Notes under the pieces: model-generated
Database searches by the model: none
Seen by the model: the letters and a program-made list of their open reading frames with translations, nothing else
Told to the model about the DNA's origin: nothing
IMG/VR virus record: IMGVR_UViG_3300009509_000078
Span: 1 to 30,202 of that record
Length of the DNA: 30,202 nt
Source: a virus
Direction: 5' to 3' (one strand)
Program-made: the position numbers and the translations under genes
Shown here: positions 22,375 through 30,202 of the stretch, one piece after another
Layout of the letters: each line of letters begins with the position of its first letter
Numbering within the stretch: position 1 is the stretch's first letter

Positions 22375-25300
22375 ATGGCAGGCACAGATCAGAACACAAA
22401 TCCGGCATCCCTTACTATGGATGCACGGAAGTTTCTGCGTGCAATCAACACTTCAGCTCAAGCTAGAATAGTCTTCTTCGAAGATTCGATCAAGGCTATC
22501 GGGCAGAAAGTGAACAAGAATTTTCGTCTGACATCGTTGGACGTCAATTCTTTGATATTCGAAGATGTCGATCAGAACCATTACTACCATGCTGATCTCA
22601 GCAGGAAGAGTGGCGGCAAGATCGAAATCTCCAATATCAGACCAATCACGATTGTTGATGAGCAGAAATCAGAGTCTTTCGAAAAGCATTGCCACGATCT
22701 CGTTGAATGCTTGTCGCGAGATGATTTCAAAGGAGCAGATAAGGCATTCAGAACCATCGAAGTGCAGAGATTCAGGCCATCTGTGATCCCCAATAATGGT
22801 TGGGTCACAACCAGAGATGGCGCAGCGCACTATATTGCTGTGGAATCAAACAGTGGTAAGGTGAATATTCCGGCTATTACAGAGGCATTCTGTGAAGCGA
22901 TTTCGGAATTCGTTGAATTAGACGAAGATGGTAAAGTCCTACGCTGCGAGTTCCCAGAAAGTGGCGAGAAATTCGACATTCCAATCAACGAGATGACAAG
23001 GCGCAGGCTAGTCGCTCACCACATGAAATCCGTCGCTGAGAGCGCCTGGCGCTCGGATTCCTATAAGAAGCTTATCGAGAACATTGCAGGAAACGTGTCA
23101 GTCGGTAACGTCCAGAGATCTGTACAGCTGGCAGCCAAGTTCCTCAAAGAGAACCAGGAATTCAGCCTATTGACTGCCGATGAGACCAAGCGGCTGGTTG
23201 ATAATGCGTTGGCATCAACAGGACAATTTAGTTCGATTCTTGCGGAAGATGTGGCGACGCTGTTATACCGCACGAATCTGAAGGTCAACAAGGACGACAT
23301 ATGCGAATCGTGGGAAAAGACGGCGCTGAAGGCAGAGAACGCCGAACTACTCCACAGTGCTAAGCTATTAGAATCATCCAATAATTTCGCTGCAGATTAT
23401 GATGCCTTCCTTGGCAAGATCCTCAATGAGGGGCTGGACGTACAGTCTGCCAGAGCCAAGGCCTATCTGACCACCTTGAAAGTGATCAATTCCATCATCG
23501 CAAAGATGGAAGGCAAAGAAGATCTGGCCAACCAGGTCGAGAGCATGATTGCAGAATTGGAAGAGCCAGAACCGAGCACAGAGATTATCCTTGAGGCTGA
23601 GCAGCTGCTGTGCAGCATTCCGGATACTCTGGTGGATAGAATCGTCACTCTTGAGAATTACACCGAAATTCCTGGGCTCGATGAGGGGCCAGCAGCTGGC
23701 GGCCCCGCCGAACCGGCTGGTGCGGCAGTAAGCTTGCCGTCTAAGGGCGGGGGCGGAGGCGGGTTGGGTGGCGGCGGCCTTGGTGGATTGGGCGGCCCTG
23801 GAGGCCCAGGTGGAGGCCCTGGAGGCCCCGGTGGCGGCCCTGCCGGAGCTCCTGGAGCACCTGGTCTTGAGGGCGGTGAAGAAGAGGAAGAGGAAGGCAA
23901 GAAGCCTCCAGGAGAGGAGGAAGAAGGCCTTCCTGAGTCCAAGAAGATAAAGGCTGCTGTCATCGAAGAGATGACCTTACAGCAGCTGTCCAGCGAGCTG
24001 GATCATTGGAAGACGGATGGGCACATCTATCTCGCAGAAGATGGGTTCGATGACTGCAACAGGCAGTTTGCTCGCTACATCAAGCGCTGCGAAGAGCTGG
24101 ATGCTTCACAGCTACGAGAGCAATTCGAATCGCTGCGCAACGTCATGATCGAGACCGGCGAGGATGTCATTGACGATTCCGTTGACAGTTCCGACCCCTA
24201 CGCCGGTATCGAGTATGGAGAGGATGTGAAGATCGATGAGGCATATGGTGCCTCTATGGGGAAACCCAGCGGTCATGGCGTTCCTACCAGTGGGAAGGCC
24301 CCATCCTCTCCACCATCAGCCAAGCCAGCCTCAGGCGACCACAAGATGGGCAAGCCTCAGGGGAAAGGTGTGGCTTCTAAGGATGGCGGCGAAGCCGATT
24401 ACTCCAGCGGGACTGGGCAGAAAATGGATCACATGGGTGGAAAGGGCGTCCAAGGCAAAAAGCTCAGCGATGCTGGATTGCCAGCCGAAAACGAAGATGA
24501 CCCCGACGCCGGTAAGCCAAAGACTGGCGGAGCGCAGATGGGCAGGCCACAAGGCAAGGGCGTGGCCGAGAGCGTCGGCGACCCGGAGAAGGTGAAACCT
24601 GGGACTGGCAAGCAATACAAAAGCGGCGGGAAATTCTATGGCAAACTTGATGCCGCCATTGCTTCCGAGCTGAAGTCTGGTGACCAGGACGACAAATTAA
24701 CGCCAGCCAAGCACAAAGCCCAGAAGGGTGGAGTGGCTGAAGGCAAGGGTGAGGTACCGGAAGCATTCAAGGCGCAATGGAAGAAGGGCGGCAAAAAAGA
24801 AGAGGGTGAAAAAGAAGAAAGTACCAAGTGCGAAAAGTGCAGCTGCGATCCGTGCGAGTGCGACAAGAAGCCCACCACGGAGGATGTGGCAGCGATCCTG
24901 CATCCATACATGGAAGGCAAAAAGATGTCCGCTGCATCGATTGCAGAGGCCATCATAAAGCTCAAGGAAGACGCCAAATCCAATCCGAAGCTAAAGAACG
25001 CTCTCAAGATCGTTGAGGCGTATGAATGGGATTGGGAGCCAAGACCAAGGAAGAGGCTGAGGTGTGACTTCTGCGATGCAGTTGGTGTTGGTGAAGAGGG
25101 AGATGTTTGCACCTCCTGCGACCAGGGCACTTTAACCTCGCCTGACAGCCCCGGTTTGACGGCGGATCTTCCGGCGCAGCCGACCATTCGCGACGTGCTG
25201 ATGAGGATCTCAGACGACACTGGAGAAGATGTCGCCGACCTGCACATGCGGCTGAAAGAAGATCCGTGGCAGTTCGTGAGCATCCACTCTGATTATATGG

Positions 25301-26205
25301 ATGAGGTGGAGAGAGACGAACTCTTGAACTATGGCGAGGAAGGATTCGCCCAGGTAGAGTCCCAATACAAAGGCCCAACGGTGGGCATGAGGCCGATGGG
25401 GTACAAGAAGTCTGCCATCAATGAATGGCTGACAAAAGAAGATGTGGCCACCATTCTCACAATTCTTAAAGAAACCGAGGAGAGTGAGGTACAGAAGCTG
25501 ATGGCGATAAAGGATCCAGTGCAAAGGGCTGCGGCCATCAGAAAGGCAAAAGAGAAATTAGATCTCGAAAATCCGTTCCAGAAGACGATCGGCCAAGGCG
25601 CGCCAAGGGCTGGCGAAGAAAAAGAATTGGAAAATGTATTCGCCAGCCTCGGATCTGGTGCGGACTACAAGAAAAAGAGAGCGGCTGCTGGGTTGTGCAC
25701 GTGCCCAGGCCGCGTGGTGAAAAACGATAGAGGCCAGTGTATCAAGTGCAAAAAGCCTGTAGAGGCCGGAGAGGAAGAGGCCTGGGAAGAGGCGGTCGAA
25801 ATCCTGAGGAAGGCCATCTTCGAGGGTAATGATCCTCAGGCGCAATTACACAAGCAGTACATCTCCACGTTGCTGGAGATGACCTACAACGAAAAGAAGG
25901 CCTCATTGCAAGAGAGCATGCTGGCAGTCTTCGCCGACGACGAGAGCATTGACAAGGTAATCGACGCAATCGTCACCACCATGGACAAGAAGGGGGAACT
26001 CTCGCCAGCAGCGGCGGTCGAACCGATGATGGGCGCGTCAATGGGCGCGGAAGCCCCTCCACTTTTTGGTGGTCCAGAGGAAGAAGCTGAGGAGGCAGAA
26101 GAGGCCGCCGGAGGGGCAGAGGAGGAAGCTGAGGAGGCAGAAGAGGCCGCCGAGGAAGCCGAAGAAGAAGCCGGGGAAGCCGAGGAAGCCGCTGAAGAGG
26201 ACTAA
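22375..26205 (+). CDS. Very large portal-adjacent protein with zinc-ribbon clusters, probable prohead core/structural protein
   Basis: ATG 22375 is preceded by AGGAG at normal spacing; an upstream GTG at 22333 is unlikely. The product is 1276 residues. Residues 1-430 are mixed alpha/beta and helical with no family I recognise. A Gly/Pro-rich stretch with collagen-like triplets follows (about 455-505), then an acidic patch. Residues 620-760 carry repeated M-G-[KR]-P-[QS]-G-[KH]-G-V elements. Three Cys clusters follow: C-x2-C-x-C-x2-C-x-C from residue 819, a four-Cys ribbon at 897-915 and one at 1108-1125. The last 60 residues are Glu/Ala repeats. It lies between portal and protease, where T4 has short core proteins (gp67, gp68), and its acidic E/A tail resembles theirs. 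Prohead-core function is inferred from position and composition. Its base composition is more GC-rich than the genes upstream. Confidence 0.6.
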   Translation: MAGTDQNTNPASLTMDARKFLRAINTSAQARIVFFEDSIKAIGQKVNKNFRLTSLDVNSLIFEDVDQNHYYHADLSRKSGGKIEISNIRPITIVDEQKSESFEKHCHDLVECLSRDDFKGADKAFRTIEVQRFRPSVIPNNGWVTTRDGAAHYIAVESNSGKVNIPAITEAFCEAISEFVELDEDGKVLRCEFPESGEKFDIPINEMTRRRLVAHHMKSVAESAWRSDSYKKLIENIAGNVSVGNVQRSVQLAAKFLKENQEFSLLTADETKRLVDNALASTGQFSSILAEDVATLLYRTNLKVNKDDICESWEKTALKAENAELLHSAKLLESSNNFAADYDAFLGKILNEGLDVQSARAKAYLTTLKVINSIIAKMEGKEDLANQVESMIAELEEPEPSTEIILEAEQLLCSIPDTLVDRIVTLENYTEIPGLDEGPAAGGPAEPAGAAVSLPSKGGGGGGLGGGGLGGLGGPGGPGGGPGGPGGGPAGAPGAPGLEGGEEEEEEGKKPPGEEEEGLPESKKIKAAVIEEMTLQQLSSELDHWKTDGHIYLAEDGFDDCNRQFARYIKRCEELDASQLREQFESLRNVMIETGEDVIDDSVDSSDPYAGIEYGEDVKIDEAYGASMGKPSGHGVPTSGKAPSSPPSAKPASGDHKMGKPQGKGVASKDGGEADYSSGTGQKMDHMGGKGVQGKKLSDAGLPAENEDDPDAGKPKTGGAQMGRPQGKGVAESVGDPEKVKPGTGKQYKSGGKFYGKLDAAIASELKSGDQDDKLTPAKHKAQKGGVAEGKGEVPEAFKAQWKKGGKKEEGEKEESTKCEKCSCDPCECDKKPTTEDVAAILHPYMEGKKMSAASIAEAIIKLKEDAKSNPKLKNALKIVEAYEWDWEPRPRKRLRCDFCDAVGVGEEGDVCTSCDQGTLTSPDSPGLTADLPAQPTIRDVLMRISDDTGEDVADLHMRLKEDPWQFVSIHSDYMDEVERDELLNYGEEGFAQVESQYKGPTVGMRPMGYKKSAINEWLTKEDVATILTILKETEESEVQKLMAIKDPVQRAAAIRKAKEKLDLENPFQKTIGQGAPRAGEEKELENVFASLGSGADYKKKRAAAGLCTCPGRVVKNDRGQCIKCKKPVEAGEEEAWEEAVEILRKAIFEGNDPQAQLHKQYISTLLEMTYNEKKASLQESMLAVFADDESIDKVIDAIVTTMDKKGELSPAAAVEPMMGASMGAEAPPLFGGPEEEAEEAEEAAGGAEEEAEEAEEAAEEAEEEAGEAEEAAEED
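26083..26152 (+). repeat. 28-bp direct repeat in the Glu/Ala tail
   Basis: An identical 28-base segment occurs at 26083-26110 and 26125-26152, a 42-base (14-codon) period. It codes the E-A-E-E-A-E-E-A-A repeats of the C-terminus. Perfect identity at DNA level points to recent duplication rather than selection on protein only. Confidence 0.85.
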
Positions 26206-26924
26206 TGATGGCATGCAGGCAATGCGAAGGAGGGTGTGTCAGCCGTCTAGTTGCCTCTCAAACGGGCAATATCGGTTGCCATACCCTCCTTCAAGATACA
26301 ATGCCCTTAAAACTTATCGATGCCCCAATCACTGAGAGTCGCAAGGGGCTTGGGATAGTGATGAAATTGGGCGGTCAGTTCCAGTACGCTGACCGCCCAA
26401 ACGCTAATGGTAGAGTATATCCTTTTGATATCTTGAAGCACGCTGTCACTGAGATTCAAGAGGATATCAAATCACGCCGCGTCATGGGCGAATTCGATCA
26501 CCCGCCAGATGCTAAGATCCATTTGGATAGGGTGTCGCACCTTCTCACCAGGTTATGGATGGAAAATGCCGTCGTCTTTGGTGAGATGGAAATTCTAGAA
26601 AAGACGCCGATGGGCGCTATCGCCAAGGCGCTTATAGAAAGCAAGGTACAGCTTGGAATTTCGTCTCGCGGCGTTGGGGATATGGAGACGACATTCCATG
26701 AGGGGAAAGAACTATACCAGGTGCTGCCGGGTTTCACTTTTGTAACATTCGATATTGTTGCTGAACCCAGCGTCCAAGGCTCTTATCTCTCTATCAGGGA
26801 AAACCGGGACCGCTTATTGAAAAAGATCAGGCGCAACGCGCCAAAGAATATCAGAGAAGAATCCGAGCGGCTGCTAGTTGAGACATTCAAAGCGCACTTG
26901 CTTGGTGAATTCTATGCCAGCTAA
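26205..26924 (+). CDS. 21: Prohead core protease, gp21-like
   Basis: A 239-residue serine protease of the T4 prohead protease family that cleaves scaffold and capsid proteins after assembly. The core reads R-P-N-A-N-G-R-V-Y-P, then G-E-F-D-H-P-P with His 99, and L-G-I-S-S-R-G-V-G with Ser 153/154. The His-Ser spacing (about 55) equals that between GELNHPP and GVSSRG in T4 gp21. The start is uncertain. ATG 26205 (TAATG overlap, GAAGAGG upstream) adds 32 residues with a Cys-rich knuckle (CRQCEGGC, later GCH). ATG 26301 would give 207 residues beginning MPLKLIDAP, closer to usual family N-termini, but has no ribosome binding site. Its likely substrates are the flanking core-like proteins and the capsid protein. 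Confidence 0.88.
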   Translation: MMACRQCEGGCVSRLVASQTGNIGCHTLLQDTMPLKLIDAPITESRKGLGIVMKLGGQFQYADRPNANGRVYPFDILKHAVTEIQEDIKSRRVMGEFDHPPDAKIHLDRVSHLLTRLWMENAVVFGEMEILEKTPMGAIAKALIESKVQLGISSRGVGDMETTFHEGKELYQVLPGFTFVTFDIVAEPSVQGSYLSIRENRDRLLKKIRRNAPKNIREESERLLVETFKAHLLGEFYAS

Positions 26925-29127
26925 AAGCAAAGCACAGCAGAAATTTATGGGGATGGTTTACGCCGCAAAGAAGGGCGGAAAGCCAGCATCTCCGGCGGTG
27001 GCCAAGGCTGCCAAAGGGATGTCGAAGAAATCTGCGCGTGATTTTGCAAAGACGAAACATAAAGGGCTTCCTGGTCACGTTAAGAAAAAGAAGACTAAGA
27101 AGGAAGATATTCAGCGCGAATTAGTCAACATTCTAGACAAATTTCTCGACCCGCGTGCTATTGATATCCTATTCGAGGCAGCAGAAAAATATGATGATCT
27201 ATTCGGAATCTACCCATCTCTGAGGAAAGGCGAAAAGACTACGGTCGATCAGCCTGAGCTTGGGACAACTGAGATAATAGATGAGCCAAGAAAGAGCGTT
27301 GGTGAAATAGTTAATATTATAATGAAGAGCCTTGATCAAGAAGAGATCGACAGGGTAATCAAGATGTTATCGGTTCTGAAAAAGCATCCTTGGGCTCCGA
27401 AAGAGAATCAAGACATCTACGATATAGCCGATATTATCAGCGAGGATCCTGGTGTTACTGGGCGCGGCTCTTACGGCAGGAATTTACCTGAACCTTCCCA
27501 GATAGAAAAAGATGTGGCTGGCGGTCGGAAAATGCGCTGGAAGGAATACTACAAAGGTACTCCAGATGAGCCAGCTGTTGGATATTGGGAAGCAGAACCC
27601 GAAAAGAGAAAAGCGCCTGAGAGATTAAAGAGCAGGGAAGCGGAAATTCAGCGCAAGATCTCCAAGGGAGAGGTGAATCCGGAGATACAAGCGATGCTCA
27701 CTGGCAAAAAGAACGAGGACATTGAGAAAATAGCGGGTCTTGTGTCTGAGGATCCCGATACCACCGAAGATTGGAGCGAAAAGGGTGGCGTTTGGGATTG
27801 GCGCAAAGAGCGGGCTGCTGCCAAGAAGACCGGCGAAAAAGAAAAGACAGCTGCGGGCGGCGAAGCTATCACAGACGACGCGCCAATGACCGAGGAAGGC
27901 AAAGAGGGCAAGCATAAGTGCAAGTTATGCGGCGGTGAGTGCGGTCCGGATAAGTCTTGCGGCACGGATGGCTGCCCAAACAAAGCAACTGTCAACGAGG
28001 ATTTCTATTGGGATCCGCGCACAAAACAAATCAGACGTTCCGCCAGGCGCGTTGGCAAATGCATGCAATGTGGCGGCCAGACAGTCTGGAACCCTAAGAA
28101 ATCTGAATGGTATTGCAAAGGTTGCGGGCTGCGAGAGCCAGAAGAGATAGAGCACGAGACTGGCCCTCCAGAAGAGCCACACCCCATGCATACCAAGAAA
28201 TATCTTCCTCCTCGCGAGCATGAGGAATTAGAAGAAAATATATCAAGGGAACATAAAGGAGAGCGCGTACTTTTCGTGCGCTCCCCAGCGGATCGTCCAA
28301 AAAAGGCTAACCAAATGGAGAGCAAAAACATGAAGGCTTATAAGCTGATCAAGGAATCTGCTAGAGGCCGACTGACCAGGCGCACCCACAGAATGATGGA
28401 TGTGGCATCTGGCGGGCGGGTCCTTACCGAGAGCCAGTGGAAGGATAAGGTCGGTGACGAGAATTTCCTTCTGGCTCTGCAGACAGGTCTGCTTCAGCCA
28501 ATTTCCGGCCAGATGCTTGGTGAAGCAGACGAGGAGAAAGAGAAGGAAAAGAAAGAGAAGAAGCCAGAAAAGGCTGCCAAGGGCGGTGAGACTGTGAAGG
28601 AACAGCCGCCGATGATCGGCGGCGAGGAAGGCCCTCCTCCATTCGGCGGCGAGGAAGGACCTGGTGAGGAAGAAGGCCCCGGCGAAGAGGAGGAAGGTCT
28701 ACCTCCTGGGCTTGGTGGTGAAGAAGGCGAAGAGGAGGAGATGGAAGAGGAAGAGCCCATCACCAAACACGAACTCGCCAAATTCCTCGAAGCACTGAAA
28801 GAGCGTGTGGATGAAGAAGCCCTCGCCATGATCGAGAAGGCCATCGCTTCCGAGGAAGAGATGGAGGGTGAGTTCGGCGAGGCCGAGGAAGCCGAAGAGG
28901 CTGGTGAAGAGCTAGAAGAGACAGCTGAAGGCGAAGGCGAAGAGGAAGAAGCCGTTGGTGAATCGATAATAAGGGAAGATGATCTAGATGAATTGGGTGG
29001 ATGGACAGTGGATCCCAAGACCAATGAGTGGTATTGGGAAGGCGAGGGTGAGCCCGATATGGCGAGGCTTAAAAGATATTTAGCCAAACATCCCGAAGGA
29101 CCAAGGAAGTGGAGAAAGGCATACTAA
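26914..29127 (+). CDS. Prohead core/scaffold-like protein with DUF3008 N-terminus and two zinc clusters
   Basis: From ATG 26914 (11-base overlap with gp21) the product has 737 residues. Residues 1-58 match DUF3008: MPAKSKAQQKFMGMVYAAKK at the start and SARDFAKTKHKGLPGHV near the end. Helical segments follow, with two copies of I-A-x2-[IV]-S-E-D-P (from residues 171 and 273). Two Cys-rich clusters lie at about 336-356 (CKLCGGEC, then CGTDGC) and 383-404 (CMQCGG and CKGCG). A helical block (about 473-540) precedes a long Glu/Gly/Pro acidic stretch and a short Trp-rich end. The acidic, helical composition and the place just after gp21 fit a prohead core (gp22-like) role. An in-frame ATG at 28330 has GGAGA eight bases upstream and might give a shorter second product. 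Confidence 0.6.
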   Translation: MPAKSKAQQKFMGMVYAAKKGGKPASPAVAKAAKGMSKKSARDFAKTKHKGLPGHVKKKKTKKEDIQRELVNILDKFLDPRAIDILFEAAEKYDDLFGIYPSLRKGEKTTVDQPELGTTEIIDEPRKSVGEIVNIIMKSLDQEEIDRVIKMLSVLKKHPWAPKENQDIYDIADIISEDPGVTGRGSYGRNLPEPSQIEKDVAGGRKMRWKEYYKGTPDEPAVGYWEAEPEKRKAPERLKSREAEIQRKISKGEVNPEIQAMLTGKKNEDIEKIAGLVSEDPDTTEDWSEKGGVWDWRKERAAAKKTGEKEKTAAGGEAITDDAPMTEEGKEGKHKCKLCGGECGPDKSCGTDGCPNKATVNEDFYWDPRTKQIRRSARRVGKCMQCGGQTVWNPKKSEWYCKGCGLREPEEIEHETGPPEEPHPMHTKKYLPPREHEELEENISREHKGERVLFVRSPADRPKKANQMESKNMKAYKLIKESARGRLTRRTHRMMDVASGGRVLTESQWKDKVGDENFLLALQTGLLQPISGQMLGEADEEKEKEKKEKKPEKAAKGGETVKEQPPMIGGEEGPPPFGGEEGPGEEEGPGEEEEGLPPGLGGEEGEEEEMEEEEPITKHELAKFLEALKERVDEEALAMIEKAIASEEEMEGEFGEAEEAEEAGEELEETAEGEGEEEEAVGESIIREDDLDELGGWTVDPKTNEWYWEGEGEPDMARLKRYLAKHPEGPRKWRKAY

Positions 29128-30202
29128 TTGTACGATATACGTAAAATAGCACCGTTCATGGAAAACTCTCAGGACGCCATTTCTGATGGTGTCCTGCGGG
29201 ATATTGGGTCTAAAATGGAAAAAGGGGCGCAGAAAGCCGTACAAAAAGCGAGAGAAGCGGCACCTGGGGTTGCGCAGTCATTAGCTCAAGGTGCAAGGGA
29301 AGCTGGGTCTGAATTGGCATCTGATATTGAAAAAGGTGTCGAGAAGGGCGCGGAGCTTCTTGGCAAGGCTGGGGTGAAGGGTGCCAAATTGGCCGGTAAG
29401 GCTGGGCTTGGCGCTGCCAAATTGGCTGGTAGAGCTGGAATGGGAGCCGCCAAAAAGGGCTGGGAATTCATGAAGAAAAAGGTAGGCGGCTCTGGAGAGA
29501 AATCAGAAGACGTAGAATTCATCGCCAATCAGATTACAGAAGACCCAGATGTAGTCAATGAATTATTTGGATTTGGTAGGAAAAAGAAAGAGCCATCACA
29601 GGAAGAAAGACGTGAGTTAATGAAAAGAGCCTCCGAGAAGTTGGGCATGAAATATCCTGACGTCGGCGGCAAAGAGGGCACTATCCAGAAAATAATTGAT
29701 AGGGAAAACGCGATCATCAACAATCCAGAATCGACTCAAGAACAAATTGAAGCTGCAAAGAGAAGGCTAAAGCACATCGAGCTCATTAAATCTCGCACTC
29801 AATCAGAAGACATAAGCGAAGCAGTTAGGTTATCATTCAAGCCTTCCAATCCGCACGAACTTGAACAGCAAATGCGTGGAGTTGAAAAGGGCTTATTGGA
29901 TGAGCTGGAAGATCCCAGTTTGACGGACGCCGATAGGCAGCGCAAGCGGGAAATGCTGGCAGCTCTTAGAGAATTATATGATATGGTTGGCGATCCTCGC
30001 GAGACTTTGAGAGCCGCCAAAGAATTCAGAGAGATAGCTGACGATTATGGTAAATTCCATAGAGAGCGCGGAAGAACTGAACGCGGAAAATTTTGGAATA
30101 AAGTTGGGGAAATAGGTGCAGCGGAGCCAGAAACCCCAGCATATATTAGGCGTCATGAAGAAGAGAGAGAAGCCCTACATCAAGCTAAATTGAAAAAGAT
30201 CA
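29128..30202 (+). CDS. Core/scaffold-like protein with 11-residue amphipathic repeats (3' truncated)
   Basis: The frame is open from TTG 29128, immediately after the previous stop, to the end of the window; GGAGAAAGG lies eight bases before the TTG. ATG 29158 is an alternative start. The visible 358 residues are almost all helical. Residues 30-78 are Ala/Gly/Lys rich, and residues 79-111 are three 11-residue repeats of the form G-[KR]-A-G-x-x-[GA]-A-K-[LK]-[AG]. A copy of I-A-x2-I-T-E-D-P-D (from residue 132) is shared with the previous protein. A charged coiled-coil-like region follows (QSEDISEAVRL, RQRKREMLAALRELYDMVGD). The major capsid gene is not reached. Scaffold or internal head protein is inferred from position. 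Confidence 0.6.
   Translation, partial: MYDIRKIAPFMENSQDAISDGVLRDIGSKMEKGAQKAVQKAREAAPGVAQSLAQGAREAGSELASDIEKGVEKGAELLGKAGVKGAKLAGKAGLGAAKLAGRAGMGAAKKGWEFMKKKVGGSGEKSEDVEFIANQITEDPDVVNELFGFGRKKKEPSQEERRELMKRASEKLGMKYPDVGGKEGTIQKIIDRENAIINNPESTQEQIEAAKRRLKHIELIKSRTQSEDISEAVRLSFKPSNPHELEQQMRGVEKGLLDELEDPSLTDADRQRKREMLAALRELYDMVGDPRETLRAAKEFREIADDYGKFHRERGRTERGKFWNKVGEIGAAEPETPAYIRRHEEEREALHQAKLKKI
29362..29460 (+). repeat. Three tandem 33-bp repeats coding 11-residue amphipathic units
   Basis: Units at 29362-29394, 29395-29427 and 29428-29460 code GKAGVKGAKLA, GKAGLGAAKLA and GRAGMGAAKKG. The DNA copies are diverged while the protein pattern is kept, so the repeat is old and under selection for an amphipathic helix. 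Confidence 0.85.

Noticed and set aside
24636-25283. 215-residue minus-strand reading frame opposite the giant protein
   Set aside because: Ser/Pro/Phe-rich antisense of Glu/Lys/Gly codons; an artefact of GC-rich acidic coding sequence.
28494-29087. 197-residue Ser-rich minus-strand reading frame
   Set aside because: It is the complement of the Glu-rich acidic stretch (Glu codons read backward as Ser/Leu/Phe) and has no start signal.
1-30202. CRISPR array, insertion sequence or integrase/attachment site
   Set aside because: No regularly spaced repeats, transposase or integrase motifs were seen; the only repeats are short in-gene coding repeats.

Overview
The window is a contiguous piece of a tailed phage genome with a contractile tail, of the T4 superfamily (myovirus morphology), probably from an uncultivated phage. 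The evidence is a near-complete T4-type parts list: a tail tape measure C-terminus, gp53, gp5-like, gp25-like and gp6/J-like baseplate proteins, a UvsW-type helicase, a gp55-type late sigma factor, terminase gp16/gp17, portal gp20 and prohead protease gp21. All genes but one lie on the + strand and most are packed with ATGA/TAATG overlaps. The host cannot be named from sequence. The phage carries an adenosylcobalamin-dependent (class II) ribonucleotide reductase, so the host presumably has vitamin B12.

Layout. Region 1 (1-7562) is the tail tube/baseplate operon: end of the tape measure, a probable tube-initiator/baseplate protein, gp53, a gp5-like spike/hub protein without a visible lysozyme domain, a coiled-coil protein, gp25 and gp6/J. 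Region 2 (7580-9703) is an accessory patch of tiny genes: a DUF5320-like basic peptide, a Zn-ribbon peptide, an orphan frame without a clean start, a ~180-nt non-coding structured RNA stretch, a canonical tRNA acceptor/T-arm minihelix lacking D and anticodon arms, a 35-aa membrane peptide and the only minus-strand gene. Region 3 (9700-14458) holds the class II RNR, several small unknown genes, a lipoprotein and a strong hairpin. Region 4 (14472-16832) holds the UvsW helicase and the late sigma factor. Region 5 (16825-30202) is packaging and head assembly: an unknown protein, gp16, gp17, gp20, a 1276-aa portal-adjacent protein, gp21, a 738-aa core-like protein and the 5' part of another core-like protein.

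Functional logic. The late sigma gene sits directly upstream of the packaging/head genes that such a factor normally switches on. RNR supplies deoxynucleotides for replication, UvsW remodels recombination forks, and the gp20/gp21/core-like genes would build and mature the prohead. The most unusual points are the tRNA-half minihelix and the structured RNA before it, the Cys-rich (Zn-ribbon) additions to the prohead proteins, a recurring [IV]-[ST]-E-D-P motif in the two core-like proteins that matches the (I/L)-x-E rule of gp21 cleavage sites, and an 11-residue amphipathic repeat in the last, truncated protein.

Limits: identities come from recognised motifs, length and gene order read by eye. 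No similarity search, folding program or structure prediction was run.
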